Counted from the stretch's first letter, positions 1-9,084 are shown. The stretch: 45,846 nucleotides of DNA from Streptomyces prunicolor NBRC 13075 (GCF_000367365.1 NZ_BARF01000140.1:1-45846); one strand, 5' to 3'. Notes: generated by a model from the sequence alone, not told the origin. Numbers and translations: made by a program.

Positions 1-596
1 CGGGCAGGCGGCGGTGCCGTCAACTGTTCCGTCAGCCTCGACAACCGGTCACGGAAACGCCGTCGCCCCCGCACCGCCGGCAACACATTCTCCCCGGCCG
101 CCGCGCTCACCAGGTGCTGCACGGTGTCCAGGTCCAGGTCAGTCCCCTCCGGTACGGCGAGCGACTCGTGGGCCAGGGAGGCGAGTTCGCGGTCACCGGA
201 GCCCAGCGCGAGGACGGTCGCCCCGGCCCGCCGCGCATCGGAGACCCGCTCCAGCAGCGGATCACCTGGCCCCTCCGGCGACACCACCAACAGCGTCTCA
301 CCACGCCGGGCCGCCTCGATCCGCCCCAGCCCGACGGCCAGGTGGGCAGGATCGGAAGGGCGCGCGTCATGCCGTACAAGAGTCGGAGCCAGCTCCGGCG
401 TACCGGACCACGCCGCCTCGTCGACCAGATGCGCCGCGAGATGCCACGGCTCGTACGCGGGCGTGCCCACCAGCAGCAGCCCACCCCCGTGCGACACCAC
501 CGACCCGCGCAACACCCCCGCGAACCGTCGCGTGGCCCCCAACCACTCGGTCCCGGCGAGCACTTCACGCAGCAGCGCGACCCGTACGGCGTCCAT
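1..596 (-). CDS. SIS-like phosphosugar-binding-fold protein (partial)
   Basis: The reading frame starts at ATG 596 and runs off the left window edge, leaving 198 residues without a stop. The middle of the protein reads TLLVVSPEGPGDPLLERV, then ARRAGATVLALGSGDRELA and ESLAVPEG. This is the strand-loop-helix rhythm of SIS (sugar isomerase) folds, where a Ser-rich loop binds a phosphosugar, but the usual Ser/Thr-rich loop is weak here. The C-terminal part is rich in Arg and Leu. The gene is divergent from the sialidase gene across a 123-bp gap. No enzyme activity can be assigned. The SIS-like fold is inferred from pattern only, and the true family may be a Streptomyces-specific conserved protein. 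Confidence 0.6.
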   Translation of the reverse strand, partial: MDAVRVALLREVLAGTEWLGATRRFAGVLRGSVVSHGGGLLLVGTPAYEPWHLAAHLVDEAAWSGTPELAPTLVRHDARPSDPAHLAVGLGRIEAARRGETLLVVSPEGPGDPLLERVSDARRAGATVLALGSGDRELASLAHESLAVPEGTDLDLDTVQHLVSAAAGENVLPAVRGRRRFRDRLSRLTEQLTAPPPA

Positions 597-630
597 GGCC
601 GAGCATCCTGCCCCAACCGGCCACTCGTGA

Positions 631-646
631 CGTGGAGTTCACCACG
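631..646. promoter_or_regulatory. Imperfect palindrome in sialidase / SIS-like divergent promoter
   Basis: The sequence CGTGGAGTTCACCACG has 5-bp inverted arms (CGTGG/CCACG) with a 6-bp centre. It lies between two divergent genes, which suits an operator. It loosely resembles GntR-type sites such as the DasR element, matching in the TGG and ACCA arms. No regulator gene is adjacent, so the assignment is tentative. Confidence 0.3.
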
Positions 647-719
647 AATTCGCCCGACTTGGGGATGGTGCGGGCTCATCGGACTCATCGGTCCCGCACG
701 CCGCACAAGGAGTCACCTC

Positions 720-1802
720 ATGACAGAAACCGCAGAAGTATCCGTCCCCTTCGTCGCCGGCCAGGGAGGCTACGCGAGTTACCGGATCCCGGCAGTCGTG
801 GTCACCGCCGCCGGCACCCTCCTCGCGTTCTGCGAGGGCCGCGTCGACTCCGCGAGCGACCACGGCCACATCGACATCGTCCTACGCCGCTCCACGGACG
901 GCGGCCGCACCTGGGGCCCGCAGACCGTCGCCGCCGACAACGGCACCGACCTCGCGGGCAACCCCGCCCCCGTCGTCCTCGACACCGGCCGCGTCCTGCT
1001 CGTCCACGTCCGCTCGGCCGCGACCGCCACCGAGGACGCCATCCTGCGCGGCAAGGTGAAACCGGCCGACGGGCGCCGGGTGTGGGTGCGGTACAGCGAC
1101 GACGACGGTGTCACCTGGTCGAGCCCGAAGGAGATCACCGAGCAGGTGAAGAAGCCCGAGTGGCGCTGGTACGCCACCACACCCGGGCACGCGATCCAGC
1201 TGAGCACCGGCCGTGTGGTCGTCCCCGGCAACCACACCGTCCCGCCCACCGGCACCGACGTAGGAAACGAGGCGAAGTACAACAGCGGCCACTGTCTGCT
1301 CAGCGACGACAAGGGCGAGACCTGGTCCCTCGGATACATCGACGAGAACCCGGACGGCTACATCAACTGCAACGAGACCACCGCCGCCGAACTCCCGGAC
1401 GGACGCGTCTACTTCAACACCCGCAACGACTCGACGTCCCCAGGCAACCGCGCCGACGCGTATTCGCGGGACGGCGGGCAGACCCTCGTCAAGCCCTTCC
1501 GCCCGCAGGCCGGCCTCATCGCCCCGATCTGCGAGGGCAGCGTCCTCCAACTCCGCGCCCCCGACCTGCTGTTGTACTCCGGCCCCGGCGACCCGGCCGC
1601 CCGCGCCCTGATGACCCTGCGCGCCTCCACCGACGCCGGCACCACCTGGCGCCCGGCGTACACGGCCGACGGTCTGCCCGCCGCCTACTCCGACCTCGTA
1701 CGGATCGACGACGACGCGGTCGGACTCCTCTACGAGACCGGGGACTTCGGGGCGTACGAGACGATCACGTTCAGGAGGGTCCCCGTGACGGACCTCACCT
1801 GA
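720..1802 (+). CDS. Exo-alpha-sialidase (neuraminidase-like, BNR repeats)
   Basis: This 360-residue protein has the GH33/BNR sialidase layout. A YRIP motif carrying the first arginine of the carboxylate-binding triad is at about residues 20-23. Four Asp-boxes follow: STDGGRTW (about 58-65), SDDDGVTW (about 126-133), SDDKGETW (about 195-202) and STDAGTTW (about 303-310). The family cleaves terminal sialic acids from glycoconjugates using a six-bladed propeller. There is no signal peptide or membrane segment, so a cytoplasmic location is predicted, which is unusual if host or extracellular glycans are the substrate. The ATG at 720 was chosen because AAGGAG lies 6-7 bases upstream; the frame is open far upstream but without a better start. 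Substrate specificity is not visible from sequence. Confidence 0.85.
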   Translation: MTETAEVSVPFVAGQGGYASYRIPAVVVTAAGTLLAFCEGRVDSASDHGHIDIVLRRSTDGGRTWGPQTVAADNGTDLAGNPAPVVLDTGRVLLVHVRSAATATEDAILRGKVKPADGRRVWVRYSDDDGVTWSSPKEITEQVKKPEWRWYATTPGHAIQLSTGRVVVPGNHTVPPTGTDVGNEAKYNSGHCLLSDDKGETWSLGYIDENPDGYINCNETTAAELPDGRVYFNTRNDSTSPGNRADAYSRDGGQTLVKPFRPQAGLIAPICEGSVLQLRAPDLLLYSGPGDPAARALMTLRASTDAGTTWRPAYTADGLPAAYSDLVRIDDDAVGLLYETGDFGAYETITFRRVPVTDLT

Positions 1803-1827
1803 GCCGATCCGGGTGCCGAGCCGGACG

Positions 1828-1839
1828 TAAAGTCGGCCC
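1828..1839 (+). promoter_or_regulatory. Likely leaderless promoter of the F420:NADP reductase gene
   Basis: TAAAGT at 1828-1833 fits the TANNNT -10 consensus. Exactly six bases separate it from the ATG at 1840, so transcription would start at or next to the first base of the start codon. No Shine-Dalgarno sequence precedes the ATG. This is the standard arrangement for leaderless actinobacterial genes. No clear -35 hexamer is visible. Confidence 0.5.
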
Positions 1840-2580
1840 ATGACCTCTACCGACAGTGCTGCACAGACCCCCGCGACGGCCGCCGAGACCGCCCCCGCGA
1901 AGGCCCCCGCCAAGGACCCTTGGGACCTCCCCGACGTCTCCGGACTGGTCGTCGGCGTGCTCGGCGGGACCGGGCCGCAGGGCAAGGGCCTCGCCTACCG
2001 GCTCGCCAAGGCCGGCCAGAAGGTGATCATCGGTTCCCGCGCCGCCGACCGCGCGCAGGCCGCCGCCGAGGAACTCGGCCACGGGGTCGAGGGCGCCGAC
2101 AACGCGGAGACCGCGCGCCGCAGCGACGTCGTGATCGTCGCCGTGCCCTGGGACGGCCACGGCAAGACCCTTGAGTCGTTGCGCGAGGAACTGGCCGGCA
2201 AGCTCGTCGTCGACTGCGTCAACCCGCTCGGCTTCGACAAGAAGGGCGCCTACGCGCTGAAGCCGGAGGAGGGCAGCGCCGCCGAACAGGCCGCCGTCCT
2301 GCTGCCCGACTCACGCGTCGCCGCCGCCTTCCACCACCTGTCGGCGGTGCTGCTCATGGACACGGAGATCGCCGAGATCGACACGGACGTGATGGTGCTG
2401 GGCGAGGAGCGCGCCGACGTCGAGATCGTGCAGGCGCTGGCCGGCCGTATCCCCGGCATGCGCGGTGTCTTCGCCGGCCGGCTGCGCAACGCCCATCAGG
2501 TGGAGTCCCTGGTCGCGAACCTGATCTCGGTCAACCGCCGCTACAAGGCACACGCGGGGCTGCGCGTCACCGACGTGTGA
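1840..2580 (+). CDS. npdG: F420:NADP+ oxidoreductase (NADPH-dependent F420 reductase)
   Basis: This 246-residue cytoplasmic enzyme is predicted to transfer hydride between NADPH and coenzyme F420, supplying reduced F420 to the F420-dependent reductases common in Streptomyces. A Rossmann motif GGTGPQG sits at residues 42-48, followed by SR at 66-67, which in this family contacts the NADP 2'-phosphate. Further family motifs are VIVAVPWDGH, LVVDCVNPLG and AFHHLSA. The first 30 residues are an Ala/Pro/Thr-rich extension not needed for the fold. The gene lies 37 bp after the sialidase but appears to have its own leaderless promoter. Family assignment is strong; direction of the reaction in vivo is not visible from sequence. 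Confidence 0.88.
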   Translation: MTSTDSAAQTPATAAETAPAKAPAKDPWDLPDVSGLVVGVLGGTGPQGKGLAYRLAKAGQKVIIGSRAADRAQAAAEELGHGVEGADNAETARRSDVVIVAVPWDGHGKTLESLREELAGKLVVDCVNPLGFDKKGAYALKPEEGSAAEQAAVLLPDSRVAAAFHHLSAVLLMDTEIAEIDTDVMVLGEERADVEIVQALAGRIPGMRGVFAGRLRNAHQVESLVANLISVNRRYKAHAGLRVTDV

Positions 2581-2651
2581 GCCGGGGAAGTCGATGGGGG
2601 ACACTGGTCGACGCAGACAAGCGCAGTGTCCCCCCGACAGGAGCCGACCCC

Positions 2652-2834
2652 ATGCCCCGCCTCTCCCTCCTCGCCGCCATCGCGTGCGTGCTGGCCACGG
2701 CCGCAGCGGTCCTCTCGTTCCTCCAGGGCAACTGGATCGGGATCGTGTGGGTGATGGTCGTGGGCCTGTCGTCCAACATGAGCTGGTACTACCTGCGCCG
2801 GGAGCGCGCGGAGCGCAAGTCCGTCACTGGCTGA
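2652..2834 (+). CDS. Small membrane protein, 60 aa, unknown function
   Basis: This short gene encodes a 60-residue protein with two predicted membrane segments (about residues 4-20 and 24-42) and a basic tail ending RRERAERKSVTG. The ATG at 2652 was chosen over an upstream in-frame ATG at 2577 because AGGAG lies 8 bases before it and hydrophobic sequence begins at once. Its stop overlaps the end of the oppositely oriented protease gene by 11 bp. The protein was not recognised as a named family. It may be a small integral membrane protein of the Streptomyces envelope. Confidence 0.65.
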   Translation: MPRLSLLAAIACVLATAAAVLSFLQGNWIGIVWVMVVGLSSNMSWYYLRRERAERKSVTG

Positions 2835-3624
2835 TCGAGCAGTACTCGTTGGTGCCCTGCCAGAAGCGGTACAGGTTCTGACCGCAGTAGGTCTCCAAGT
2901 CGCTGATGCCGAGGCCCCGCAGGATCGCGTCGATCACATCGAAGAAGTACGTGTTGATCGACGGCACCCACAGCAGCGCGAACACGAACAGCAGGCCGAA
3001 CGGCGCGAACGGCTCCACCTGCCGCTTGATGTTGTGCGACAGCCAGGGCTCGATCACGCCGTAGCCGTCCAGGCCCGGCACCGGCAGGAAGTTCAGCAGC
3101 GCGGCCGTGACCTGGAGCAGCGCGAGGAACGCCAGCGCGAACCGGAAGTCCCGCGGTACCCCGTCCAGCGAGTGCAGCCAGAACGGCGCGGTGCAGACGG
3201 CCGCGAACAGCACGTTCGTCAGCGGACCGGCCGCCGAGATCAGGCTGTGCTTCCAGCGGCCCTGGATCCGGTTGCGCTCGATGAACACCGCGCCGCCGGG
3301 CAGACCGATGCCGCCCATGATGACGAAGATCACGGGGAGCACGATGCTGAGCAGCGCATGCGTGTACTTCAGCGGGTTGAGGGTGAGATAGCCCTTCGAG
3401 CCGACCGAGATGTCACCGCTGTGCAGGGCGGTGCGCGCGTGCGCGTACTCGTGCAGACACAGCGAGACGATCCAGGCCGCCGTCACGAACAGGAACACGG
3501 CGACGCCCGGCTGCTCGGCGAACCCGGTCCAGGTGGCCCAGCCGGTCACCGCCGTGACAGCCAGGATCCCGAGGAAGACGGGACTGATCCGCCGGTCACT
3601 GGGGCGGGTGGTGGTGGCGGTCAT
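2824..3624 (-). CDS. Site-2 protease family (M50) membrane metalloprotease
   Basis: This 266-residue integral membrane protein carries the zinc-binding HEYAH motif at residues 58-62 and the second zinc-ligand motif NFLPVPGLDG (NxxPxxxLDG) at 178-187. SAAGPLTN at about 130-137 is typical of the family. Such enzymes cut transmembrane segments, often in regulated proteolysis of anti-sigma factors or in peptide clearance. No PDZ domain is present, which places it with the compact M50 members. The ATG at 3624 is preceded by AGGGAG. The C-terminal tail after the last membrane segment is short and carries two cysteines. The gene is convergent with the 60-aa gene, with overlapping stops. The substrate is unknown. 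Confidence 0.85.
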   Translation of the reverse strand: MTATTTRPSDRRISPVFLGILAVTAVTGWATWTGFAEQPGVAVFLFVTAAWIVSLCLHEYAHARTALHSGDISVGSKGYLTLNPLKYTHALLSIVLPVIFVIMGGIGLPGGAVFIERNRIQGRWKHSLISAAGPLTNVLFAAVCTAPFWLHSLDGVPRDFRFALAFLALLQVTAALLNFLPVPGLDGYGVIEPWLSHNIKRQVEPFAPFGLLFVFALLWVPSINTYFFDVIDAILRGLGISDLETYCGQNLYRFWQGTNEYCSISQ

Positions 3625-3905
3625 GGGGTCGGGCTCCCTGCTGGGTCGGTGGACGCGCGATGCCCGACGGTACCGGGCACTAGGGGAAAACGTCTCGCGA
3701 GCGGCCATCGGTTCCAGGGAAGGTAGGGGAAGGGGCCGGGGACGGGGGAAGGTGGGGACATGGGACTCTGGCACGCGTTCTACGACCCCGTCACCCCTCG
3801 GGAGCTTCCTCAGGTGGCGCGTCGTACCGCGCCCGGCGCCGCGCCGTCGTAGTCCGGCGCCGCGCCGCCGCAACCCCGTGACCGCTTTCCACGCCACCGG
3901 AGACA
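3625..3905. other. Intergenic region upstream of the AfsR-like regulator
   Basis: This 281-bp gap between divergent genes holds no convincing coding sequence. It contains a purine-rich run of GGGGA/GGAAGG around 3710-3760 and two copies of a GC block (CCGGCGCCGCGCCG, about 3836-3873). No heptamer array like the one before the ABC exporter gene was seen here. Confidence 0.5.
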
Positions 3906-6900
3906 ATGGACCCCGTGCGCTATCGCATCCTCGGCACCACCCAGGCACTCCGCCCCGACGGCACGCCCGTCCCGGTCGGCGGGGCGCGGCTGCGCGCCCT
4001 GCTCACCGTGCTCGCCCTGCGCCCCGGCAGGGCCGTGCCCGCGAGCCTGCTGGTGGACGAGGTGTGGGCCGGTGACCCGCCGGCCGACGCGACCGGCGCG
4101 CTCCAGGCGCTGGTGGGCAGGTTGCGCCGGGCGCTCGGCGCCGACGCGATCACCTCGTCGGAGAGCGGGTACCGGCTCGCCGCCGCCCCCGACGACATCG
4201 ACCTGCACCGTTTCGAGCGGTTGACGGGGGAGGGGCTGCGGGCGCTGGCCGACGGCAACCCCGCGAAGGCGGCCGAGGCGCTGGACGACGCGCTGGCCCT
4301 GTGGGTCGGCCCGGCCCTGGCCGACCTCCCCGACCGCACGGCGGAGGCGGCCCGCTGGGAGACCCGTCGGCTGGATGCCCGCCGTGCCCGCCTGACGGCG
4401 TCCCTCGCCGTCGGCGAAGCGGACACCGCCCTCCCCGAACTGACCGCCCTCTGCGACACCCACCCCCTCGACGAACCCCTCCAGTCCCTCCGCCTGAGGG
4501 CCCTGCGCGCGACGGGCCGCACGGCGGAGGCACTGGCCGCCTACGAGGACGTACGACAACTGCTGGCGGACCGGCTGGGCTCCGACCCGGGGCCCGAACT
4601 GCGGGCGCTGCACGGGGAGTTGCTCGCCGTCACCCCCGACGTCCCCACCCCCACCCCCGCGGACGCCCCGCTCCCCGGCAACCTCCGCGCCCGTCTCACC
4701 TCCTTCGTCGGCCGAGAAGCCGACATCGACGTCATCCGGGGTGATCTCGCCTCGGCCCGCCTCGTGACGCTGCTCGGGCCCGGTGGGGCCGGGAAGACGC
4801 GCTTGTCGCAGGAGGTCGCCGAGGGGGTGCGGTACGTGGCGCGGGACGGGGTGTGGCTGGCCGAACTCGCCCCCGTCGACGACCCGGACGCCGTACCGAC
4901 GGCCGTCCTCACCGCCGTGGGCGCGCGCGAGACGGTGATGTACGGCGCCGGCGCCGAGGCGATCCGGGCCGCCGGGGGAGACCGGCACGACGAGCCGCTC
5001 GACCGGCTCGCGGAGCACTGCGGCAGGCGCAGGATGCTGATCGTCCTCGACAACTGCGAGCACGTCGTGGACGCCGCCGCCCGCCTTGTGGAGGCCTTGC
5101 TGGAGCGCTGCCCCGAGCTCACCGTGCTCGCCACCAGCCGCGAACCCCTGGGCGTACCGGGCGAGTTGCTGCGCCCGGTGGAGCCGTTGCCCGACCCCGT
5201 CGCGCTACGGCTGCTCGCCGACCGCGGGGCCGCCGCCCGGCCGGGGTTCAGCGTCGAGGACGACCCCGAGGCCTGTGCCGAGATCTGCCGCCGCCTCGAC
5301 GGACTGCCCCTCGCCATCGAGCTGGCAGCGGCCAGGCTGAGGATGTTGACGCCGCGTCAGATCGCCGACCGGCTCGACGACCGCTTCCGGCTGCTCACTT
5401 CGGGCAGCCGTACGCTGCTGCCCCGCCAGCAGACCCTGCGGGCCGTCGTCGACTGGTCCTGGGACCTGCTCGACGCGGACGAACGGGACGTGCTGACCAC
5501 CCTGTCCGTCTTCGCCGGCGGCTGCGACCTCGCCGCCGCCGAGGCCGTGTGCGGGCCGGTCGCGTTCGAGACGCTCGGCTCCCTCGTCGACAAGTCCCTT
5601 GTGGTGGCCGCCCCTTCGGGCGACGGGGAGATGCGCTACCGGCTCCTGGAGACCGTCGCCGAGTACGCGGCCGAACGGCTCGACGAGTCCGGCCGCCGCC
5701 CCCGCGCCGAGCGCGCCCACCTGACGTACTACCGCGAACTCGCCCGCACCACCGACCCGTTGCTGCGCGGCCCCGGCCAACTCGCCGCCGTAGGACGGCT
5801 GGAGCTCGAGTACGAGAACCTCCGCACCGCCCTGCGGCACGCCGTCGCCGAGCGCGACGAGCAGGAGGCCATCTGCCTGGTCCTGTCGCTGATCTGGTAC
5901 TGGCAGATGCGCGACGTCCGCATCGAGGCCCGCAACTGGTGCGTCGAGGTCATGGCCCTGGGCCCCGACCCCTTCGCCACCCCCCTCCGCCGCGCCGAAC
6001 CCGTCTGGCAGCGCTGCACCGACATCCCGCCCCCGCTGACCGGAGAACTCCTCGCCGAGGCCCGGCGCGGTGTCCATCTCGCCCATCTGTCCTGGATGGA
6101 CACGGAGTTGGAGGCCTGGGAGGCACCGGGGGCGAAGGAGAAACTGCGCCTGATCACCGAGGTCTACGAACCCGGCTACCCGCAGACCTGCCGTGCGCCC
6201 GGCATGTTCTGGTTCTTCGCCGTGATGCTCAGCGGCAGCGTGGAGCGGCTGCCCGTGATCCTCGAAGCCGCCGTCCAGACCTGCCGCTCCACCCCCGGCA
6301 TGGAGTGGGAACTCGCCACCACCCTCCAGATGCGCGCCAACATGCTCGCCAACCGCAGCGACTGGGCGGGCGACGCGGCCCGGGACGCCGACGAGTCGCT
6401 GGCGATCTTCTGCCGGCTCGGCGACGACTGGGGCACCGCCGAGGCGCTCTCCGCACGCGCCGAGGCCCGGGAACGCACCGGCGAGTACCGTCTCGCCGCC
6501 GTCGACTACGAGGCCGCGATCGAACACGCCGAACAGCTCGGCGCCCGCGGCCAGACGGCCGTGCTCCGCGCCCGGCTCGGCAGCGCGCTCATCGAGGGGG
6601 GAGAGTCCGAACGGGGCGAGCACATGCTGCGCGAGGTGATTGAGAGGCCGTACGGTCCGGCGAGCAACGAGGCGATGCCCGCCGCCCGGATGTTCCTCGC
6701 GGGTTACCTCGGCCTGACCGGCCGGGCCGTCGAGGCGCGCGAGGAACTGCGGCTGCTGCGCGAGGAGTTCTCGATCGCCCACTTCGTCGTCTTCGACGCG
6801 TTCATCCTCGGCTCGGAGGCCTGGGTGGAGGCGCTCGACGGCAACTACGAGGAGTGCCTGGACAAGGTAGGGCAGGCGCTGCAACGGGCCGGCGACCCAC

Positions 6901-7196
6901 TCTCCGAGGCCATCGCCCCGCACATGAGGCCGCTGTACCTGGCCATCGCCGCGGTCGGCCTCGCCGGGGCCGACGGCGGCAGCCGGGCCCGGGACAGCGT
7001 CCGCTGCATCGTCGCGGCACGGGAGTTGCTGCCGCCCGGACACGTCAGCACGTCCCTGGAACGCGAGGTGTACCTCCGGGCCGAGCGGCACGCGCGCGCC
7101 GCACTCGGCGACGAGACCTTCGAGACGTACGAGGCGGAGTACGCCGAAGGCGGCGGCCTCTCCGTGGAGGAGGCCGCCGCCCTGGTGCGAAGCTGA
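3906..7196 (+). CDS. AfsR/SARP-type regulator (wHTH-BTAD-NB-ARC-TPR)
   Basis: This 1096-residue cytoplasmic regulator has an N-terminal OmpR-like winged helix (about 1-95), a bacterial transcriptional activation domain (BTAD, about 97-245) and an NB-ARC ATPase with Walker A GPGGAGKT near 291-298. Walker B LIVLDNCEHV is near 378-387 and a GLPLAIELAAAR motif follows. A long helical TPR-like C-terminal half starts at about 600. AfsR-class proteins bind heptameric direct repeats and integrate signals for secondary metabolism. The ATG at 3906 has GGAG only three bases away; GTG at 3915 is an alternative. The gene faces the DrrAB-type exporter genes, whose promoter holds a SARP-like repeat array, so that operon is a candidate target (inference). 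Confidence 0.88.
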   Translation: MDPVRYRILGTTQALRPDGTPVPVGGARLRALLTVLALRPGRAVPASLLVDEVWAGDPPADATGALQALVGRLRRALGADAITSSESGYRLAAAPDDIDLHRFERLTGEGLRALADGNPAKAAEALDDALALWVGPALADLPDRTAEAARWETRRLDARRARLTASLAVGEADTALPELTALCDTHPLDEPLQSLRLRALRATGRTAEALAAYEDVRQLLADRLGSDPGPELRALHGELLAVTPDVPTPTPADAPLPGNLRARLTSFVGREADIDVIRGDLASARLVTLLGPGGAGKTRLSQEVAEGVRYVARDGVWLAELAPVDDPDAVPTAVLTAVGARETVMYGAGAEAIRAAGGDRHDEPLDRLAEHCGRRRMLIVLDNCEHVVDAAARLVEALLERCPELTVLATSREPLGVPGELLRPVEPLPDPVALRLLADRGAAARPGFSVEDDPEACAEICRRLDGLPLAIELAAARLRMLTPRQIADRLDDRFRLLTSGSRTLLPRQQTLRAVVDWSWDLLDADERDVLTTLSVFAGGCDLAAAEAVCGPVAFETLGSLVDKSLVVAAPSGDGEMRYRLLETVAEYAAERLDESGRRPRAERAHLTYYRELARTTDPLLRGPGQLAAVGRLELEYENLRTALRHAVAERDEQEAICLVLSLIWYWQMRDVRIEARNWCVEVMALGPDPFATPLRRAEPVWQRCTDIPPPLTGELLAEARRGVHLAHLSWMDTELEAWEAPGAKEKLRLITEVYEPGYPQTCRAPGMFWFFAVMLSGSVERLPVILEAAVQTCRSTPGMEWELATTLQMRANMLANRSDWAGDAARDADESLAIFCRLGDDWGTAEALSARAEARERTGEYRLAAVDYEAAIEHAEQLGARGQTAVLRARLGSALIEGGESERGEHMLREVIERPYGPASNEAMPAARMFLAGYLGLTGRAVEAREELRLLREEFSIAHFVVFDAFILGSEAWVEALDGNYEECLDKVGQALQRAGDPLSEAIAPHMRPLYLAIAAVGLAGADGGSRARDSVRCIVAARELLPPGHVSTSLEREVYLRAERHARAALGDETFETYEAEYAEGGGLSVEEAAALVRS

Positions 7197-7242
7197 CGCG
7201 TACCGGTGGGACGCGACTGTGGAACGTACCGGTCCGGCCCGG

Positions 7243-8067
7243 TCAGGTCTTGGTGCGGAACTTGTAGATCGAGATCGGGGCCATCACCGCGGTGAGCCCC
7301 ACCGACCAGGCCAGCGTCAGCAGCGTGCCGTGGGCGACCGGGCCGCCCACCATCAGCCCGCGGGCCGCGTCGGCCAGGGCGGAGAGCGGGTTGTAGTCGG
7401 TGAAGTTCTGCAGCCAGCCCGGCATCGACTGGGTCGGCGCGAAGATCGACGAGCCGAACTGGAGCGGCATCAGCACCAGGAAGCCCATGGCCTGCACGGA
7501 CTGTGCGCTCTTCATGGTCACGCCGAGGGTGAGGAACACCCACATCAGGGCCGAGCCGAACACCGCGGACAGTCCGATCGCGGCGAGCATGCCGAGCCAG
7601 TGGTGGATGTGGAAGCCGACCAGGACACCGACGACCATCAGCACGGCGGACGCGACCAGCATCCGCATCATCTCGACCGAGATCTTGGCGATCAGCACCG
7701 AGGCACGCCCGATGGGCAGCGACCGGAACCGGTCCATGACCCCGGTGTGGAAGTCGGTGTTGAAGCCGGTACCCACCCCCTGGGCCATGTTCATGCCCAT
7801 CATGGCGAGCAGACCGGGCACGACGTACTGCACGTATGCCTCCTGCCCGCCGCCGAGCGACTGCCCGATCGAGCCGCCGAAGACGTACACGAACAGCAGC
7901 GTGAAGATGACCGGGAACAGGATGGCGTCGAACATCGACTCCGGGTCCTGCCGGATCCACAGCAGATTGCGGCGGATCAGCGCGCCGGTGTGGCGCAGAT
8001 GGTTGCGCAGCGGGATACGGGGGTCCGCCGCGGATACGCCGGCGGAATTCACGGTGACGGCGCTCAT
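7243..8067 (-). CDS. ABC-2 type exporter permease, DrrB family
   Basis: This 274-residue membrane protein has about six hydrophobic segments and the ABC-2 signature region (VMDRFRSLPIGR, later ALADAARGLMVGG). It is expected to pair with the adjacent ATPase in a homodimeric DrrAB-like efflux pump for hydrophobic compounds or antibiotics. Its ATG overlaps the TGA of the ATPase gene as ATGA (8064-8067), which implies translational coupling. It ends 47 bp from the end of the convergent AfsR-like gene. The substrate cannot be read from sequence. The amino terminus is a 30-residue cytoplasmic stretch before the first membrane segment. Confidence 0.88.
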   Translation of the reverse strand: MSAVTVNSAGVSAADPRIPLRNHLRHTGALIRRNLLWIRQDPESMFDAILFPVIFTLLFVYVFGGSIGQSLGGGQEAYVQYVVPGLLAMMGMNMAQGVGTGFNTDFHTGVMDRFRSLPIGRASVLIAKISVEMMRMLVASAVLMVVGVLVGFHIHHWLGMLAAIGLSAVFGSALMWVFLTLGVTMKSAQSVQAMGFLVLMPLQFGSSIFAPTQSMPGWLQNFTDYNPLSALADAARGLMVGGPVAHGTLLTLAWSVGLTAVMAPISIYKFRTKT

Positions 8068-9083
8068 ACGGCGACCTCCTCGCGGTCGTGGGTGGGCACG
8101 GAGTCCTGCGGGGCGCCGGCGCGGTGTCCGGTGAGGGACAGGAACACCTCGTCCAGGCTGGGGAGTTCGGTGGTGATGGAGGCGATGACGATGCCACGCG
8201 CGCTCACCGCGCCGACGACAGCGGTCAGTTGCTCGTCGCTGAGGATCGGCACCAGGACGGTTCCGCTCTCCACGTCGACGGTGACGGTGGCGAGTCCGGT
8301 GATGCCCAAATCGTCCAACGCCCGTGCGAGCGGCCGCAGTTGCAACGGATCGGCGGGCCGAATCCGCAACGCACGCCCCCCGACCCTGGCCTTCAACTCG
8401 TCAATGGCACCACCCGCTACGACCTTGCCGTGGTCGACGACGGTCAACTCGGAGGCGAGCGCCTCGGCCTCCTCCATGTACTGGGTGGTGAGCAGCACGG
8501 TCACGCCACCACCGACCATGGACTTCACCTCGTCCCACACCTCCATGCGGGTGCGCGGGTCGAGCCCGGTGGTCGGCTCGTCCAGGAACAGCACCTGCGG
8601 ATGCCCGATCATCGAGGCCGCGAGGTCGAGCCGCCGCCGCATACCGCCGGAGTAGGTGCTGGCGGGCCGCTTGGCCGCGTCCGTCAGCGAGAACCGCTCC
8701 AGCAGTTCGTCGGCGCGGGCCCGGGAGTCCTTGCGGGACAGGTCGAGCAGCCGCCCGATCATGTACAGGTTCTCCCAGCCCGGGAGCTTCTCGTCCACGG
8801 AGGCGTACTGGCCGGTGAGGCCTATCACCCGGCGCAGCTGGCGGGGCTGGCGCAGGACGTCGTAGCCGGCGACGGTGGCCTCGCCGGAGGTCGGGGCGAG
8901 CAGCGTGGACAGGATCCGTACGAGGGTGGTCTTACCGGCACCGTTCGGCCCGAGCACACCCATCACGGTGCCCTCCCGGACGTCCAGGTCGACGCCGTCC
9001 AGCGCCTTGGTCTCGCCGTAGTGCTTGACCAGCCCCCGCACGGACACGGCCGTGCCGCCGGAATTCATGTCGATTCGCGTCAT
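8064..9083 (-). CDS. ABC exporter ATP-binding protein, DrrA family
   Basis: This 339-residue ATPase has Walker A GPNGAGKTT at residues 45-53, the ABC signature YSGGMRRRLDLA, Walker B VLFLDEPTTGLDP and the switch histidine region LLTTQYMEEAE. A DrrA-type C-terminal domain of about 100 residues follows. It would energise the adjacent permease. The start chosen is ATG 9083; ATG 9068 is an in-frame alternative. No Shine-Dalgarno sequence precedes 9083, but an array of TGTCGG-type heptamers and a weak -10 lie immediately upstream, so a leaderless transcript under SARP-type control is proposed. The permease gene overlaps its stop by ATGA. Confidence 0.9.
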   Translation of the reverse strand: MTRIDMNSGGTAVSVRGLVKHYGETKALDGVDLDVREGTVMGVLGPNGAGKTTLVRILSTLLAPTSGEATVAGYDVLRQPRQLRRVIGLTGQYASVDEKLPGWENLYMIGRLLDLSRKDSRARADELLERFSLTDAAKRPASTYSGGMRRRLDLAASMIGHPQVLFLDEPTTGLDPRTRMEVWDEVKSMVGGGVTVLLTTQYMEEAEALASELTVVDHGKVVAGGAIDELKARVGGRALRIRPADPLQLRPLARALDDLGITGLATVTVDVESGTVLVPILSDEQLTAVVGAVSARGIVIASITTELPSLDEVFLSLTGHRAGAPQDSVPTHDREEVAV

Positions 9084-9084
9084 G

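Noticed and set aside
14..1843. Very long plus-strand frame over the SIS-like and sialidase genes
   Set aside because: Arg/Pro-rich shadow frame of high-G+C DNA; the real genes are identified by motifs in other frames.
4301..7267. Several long frames inside the AfsR-like gene on both strands
   Set aside because: They lack domain motifs and mirror the codon structure of the real gene.
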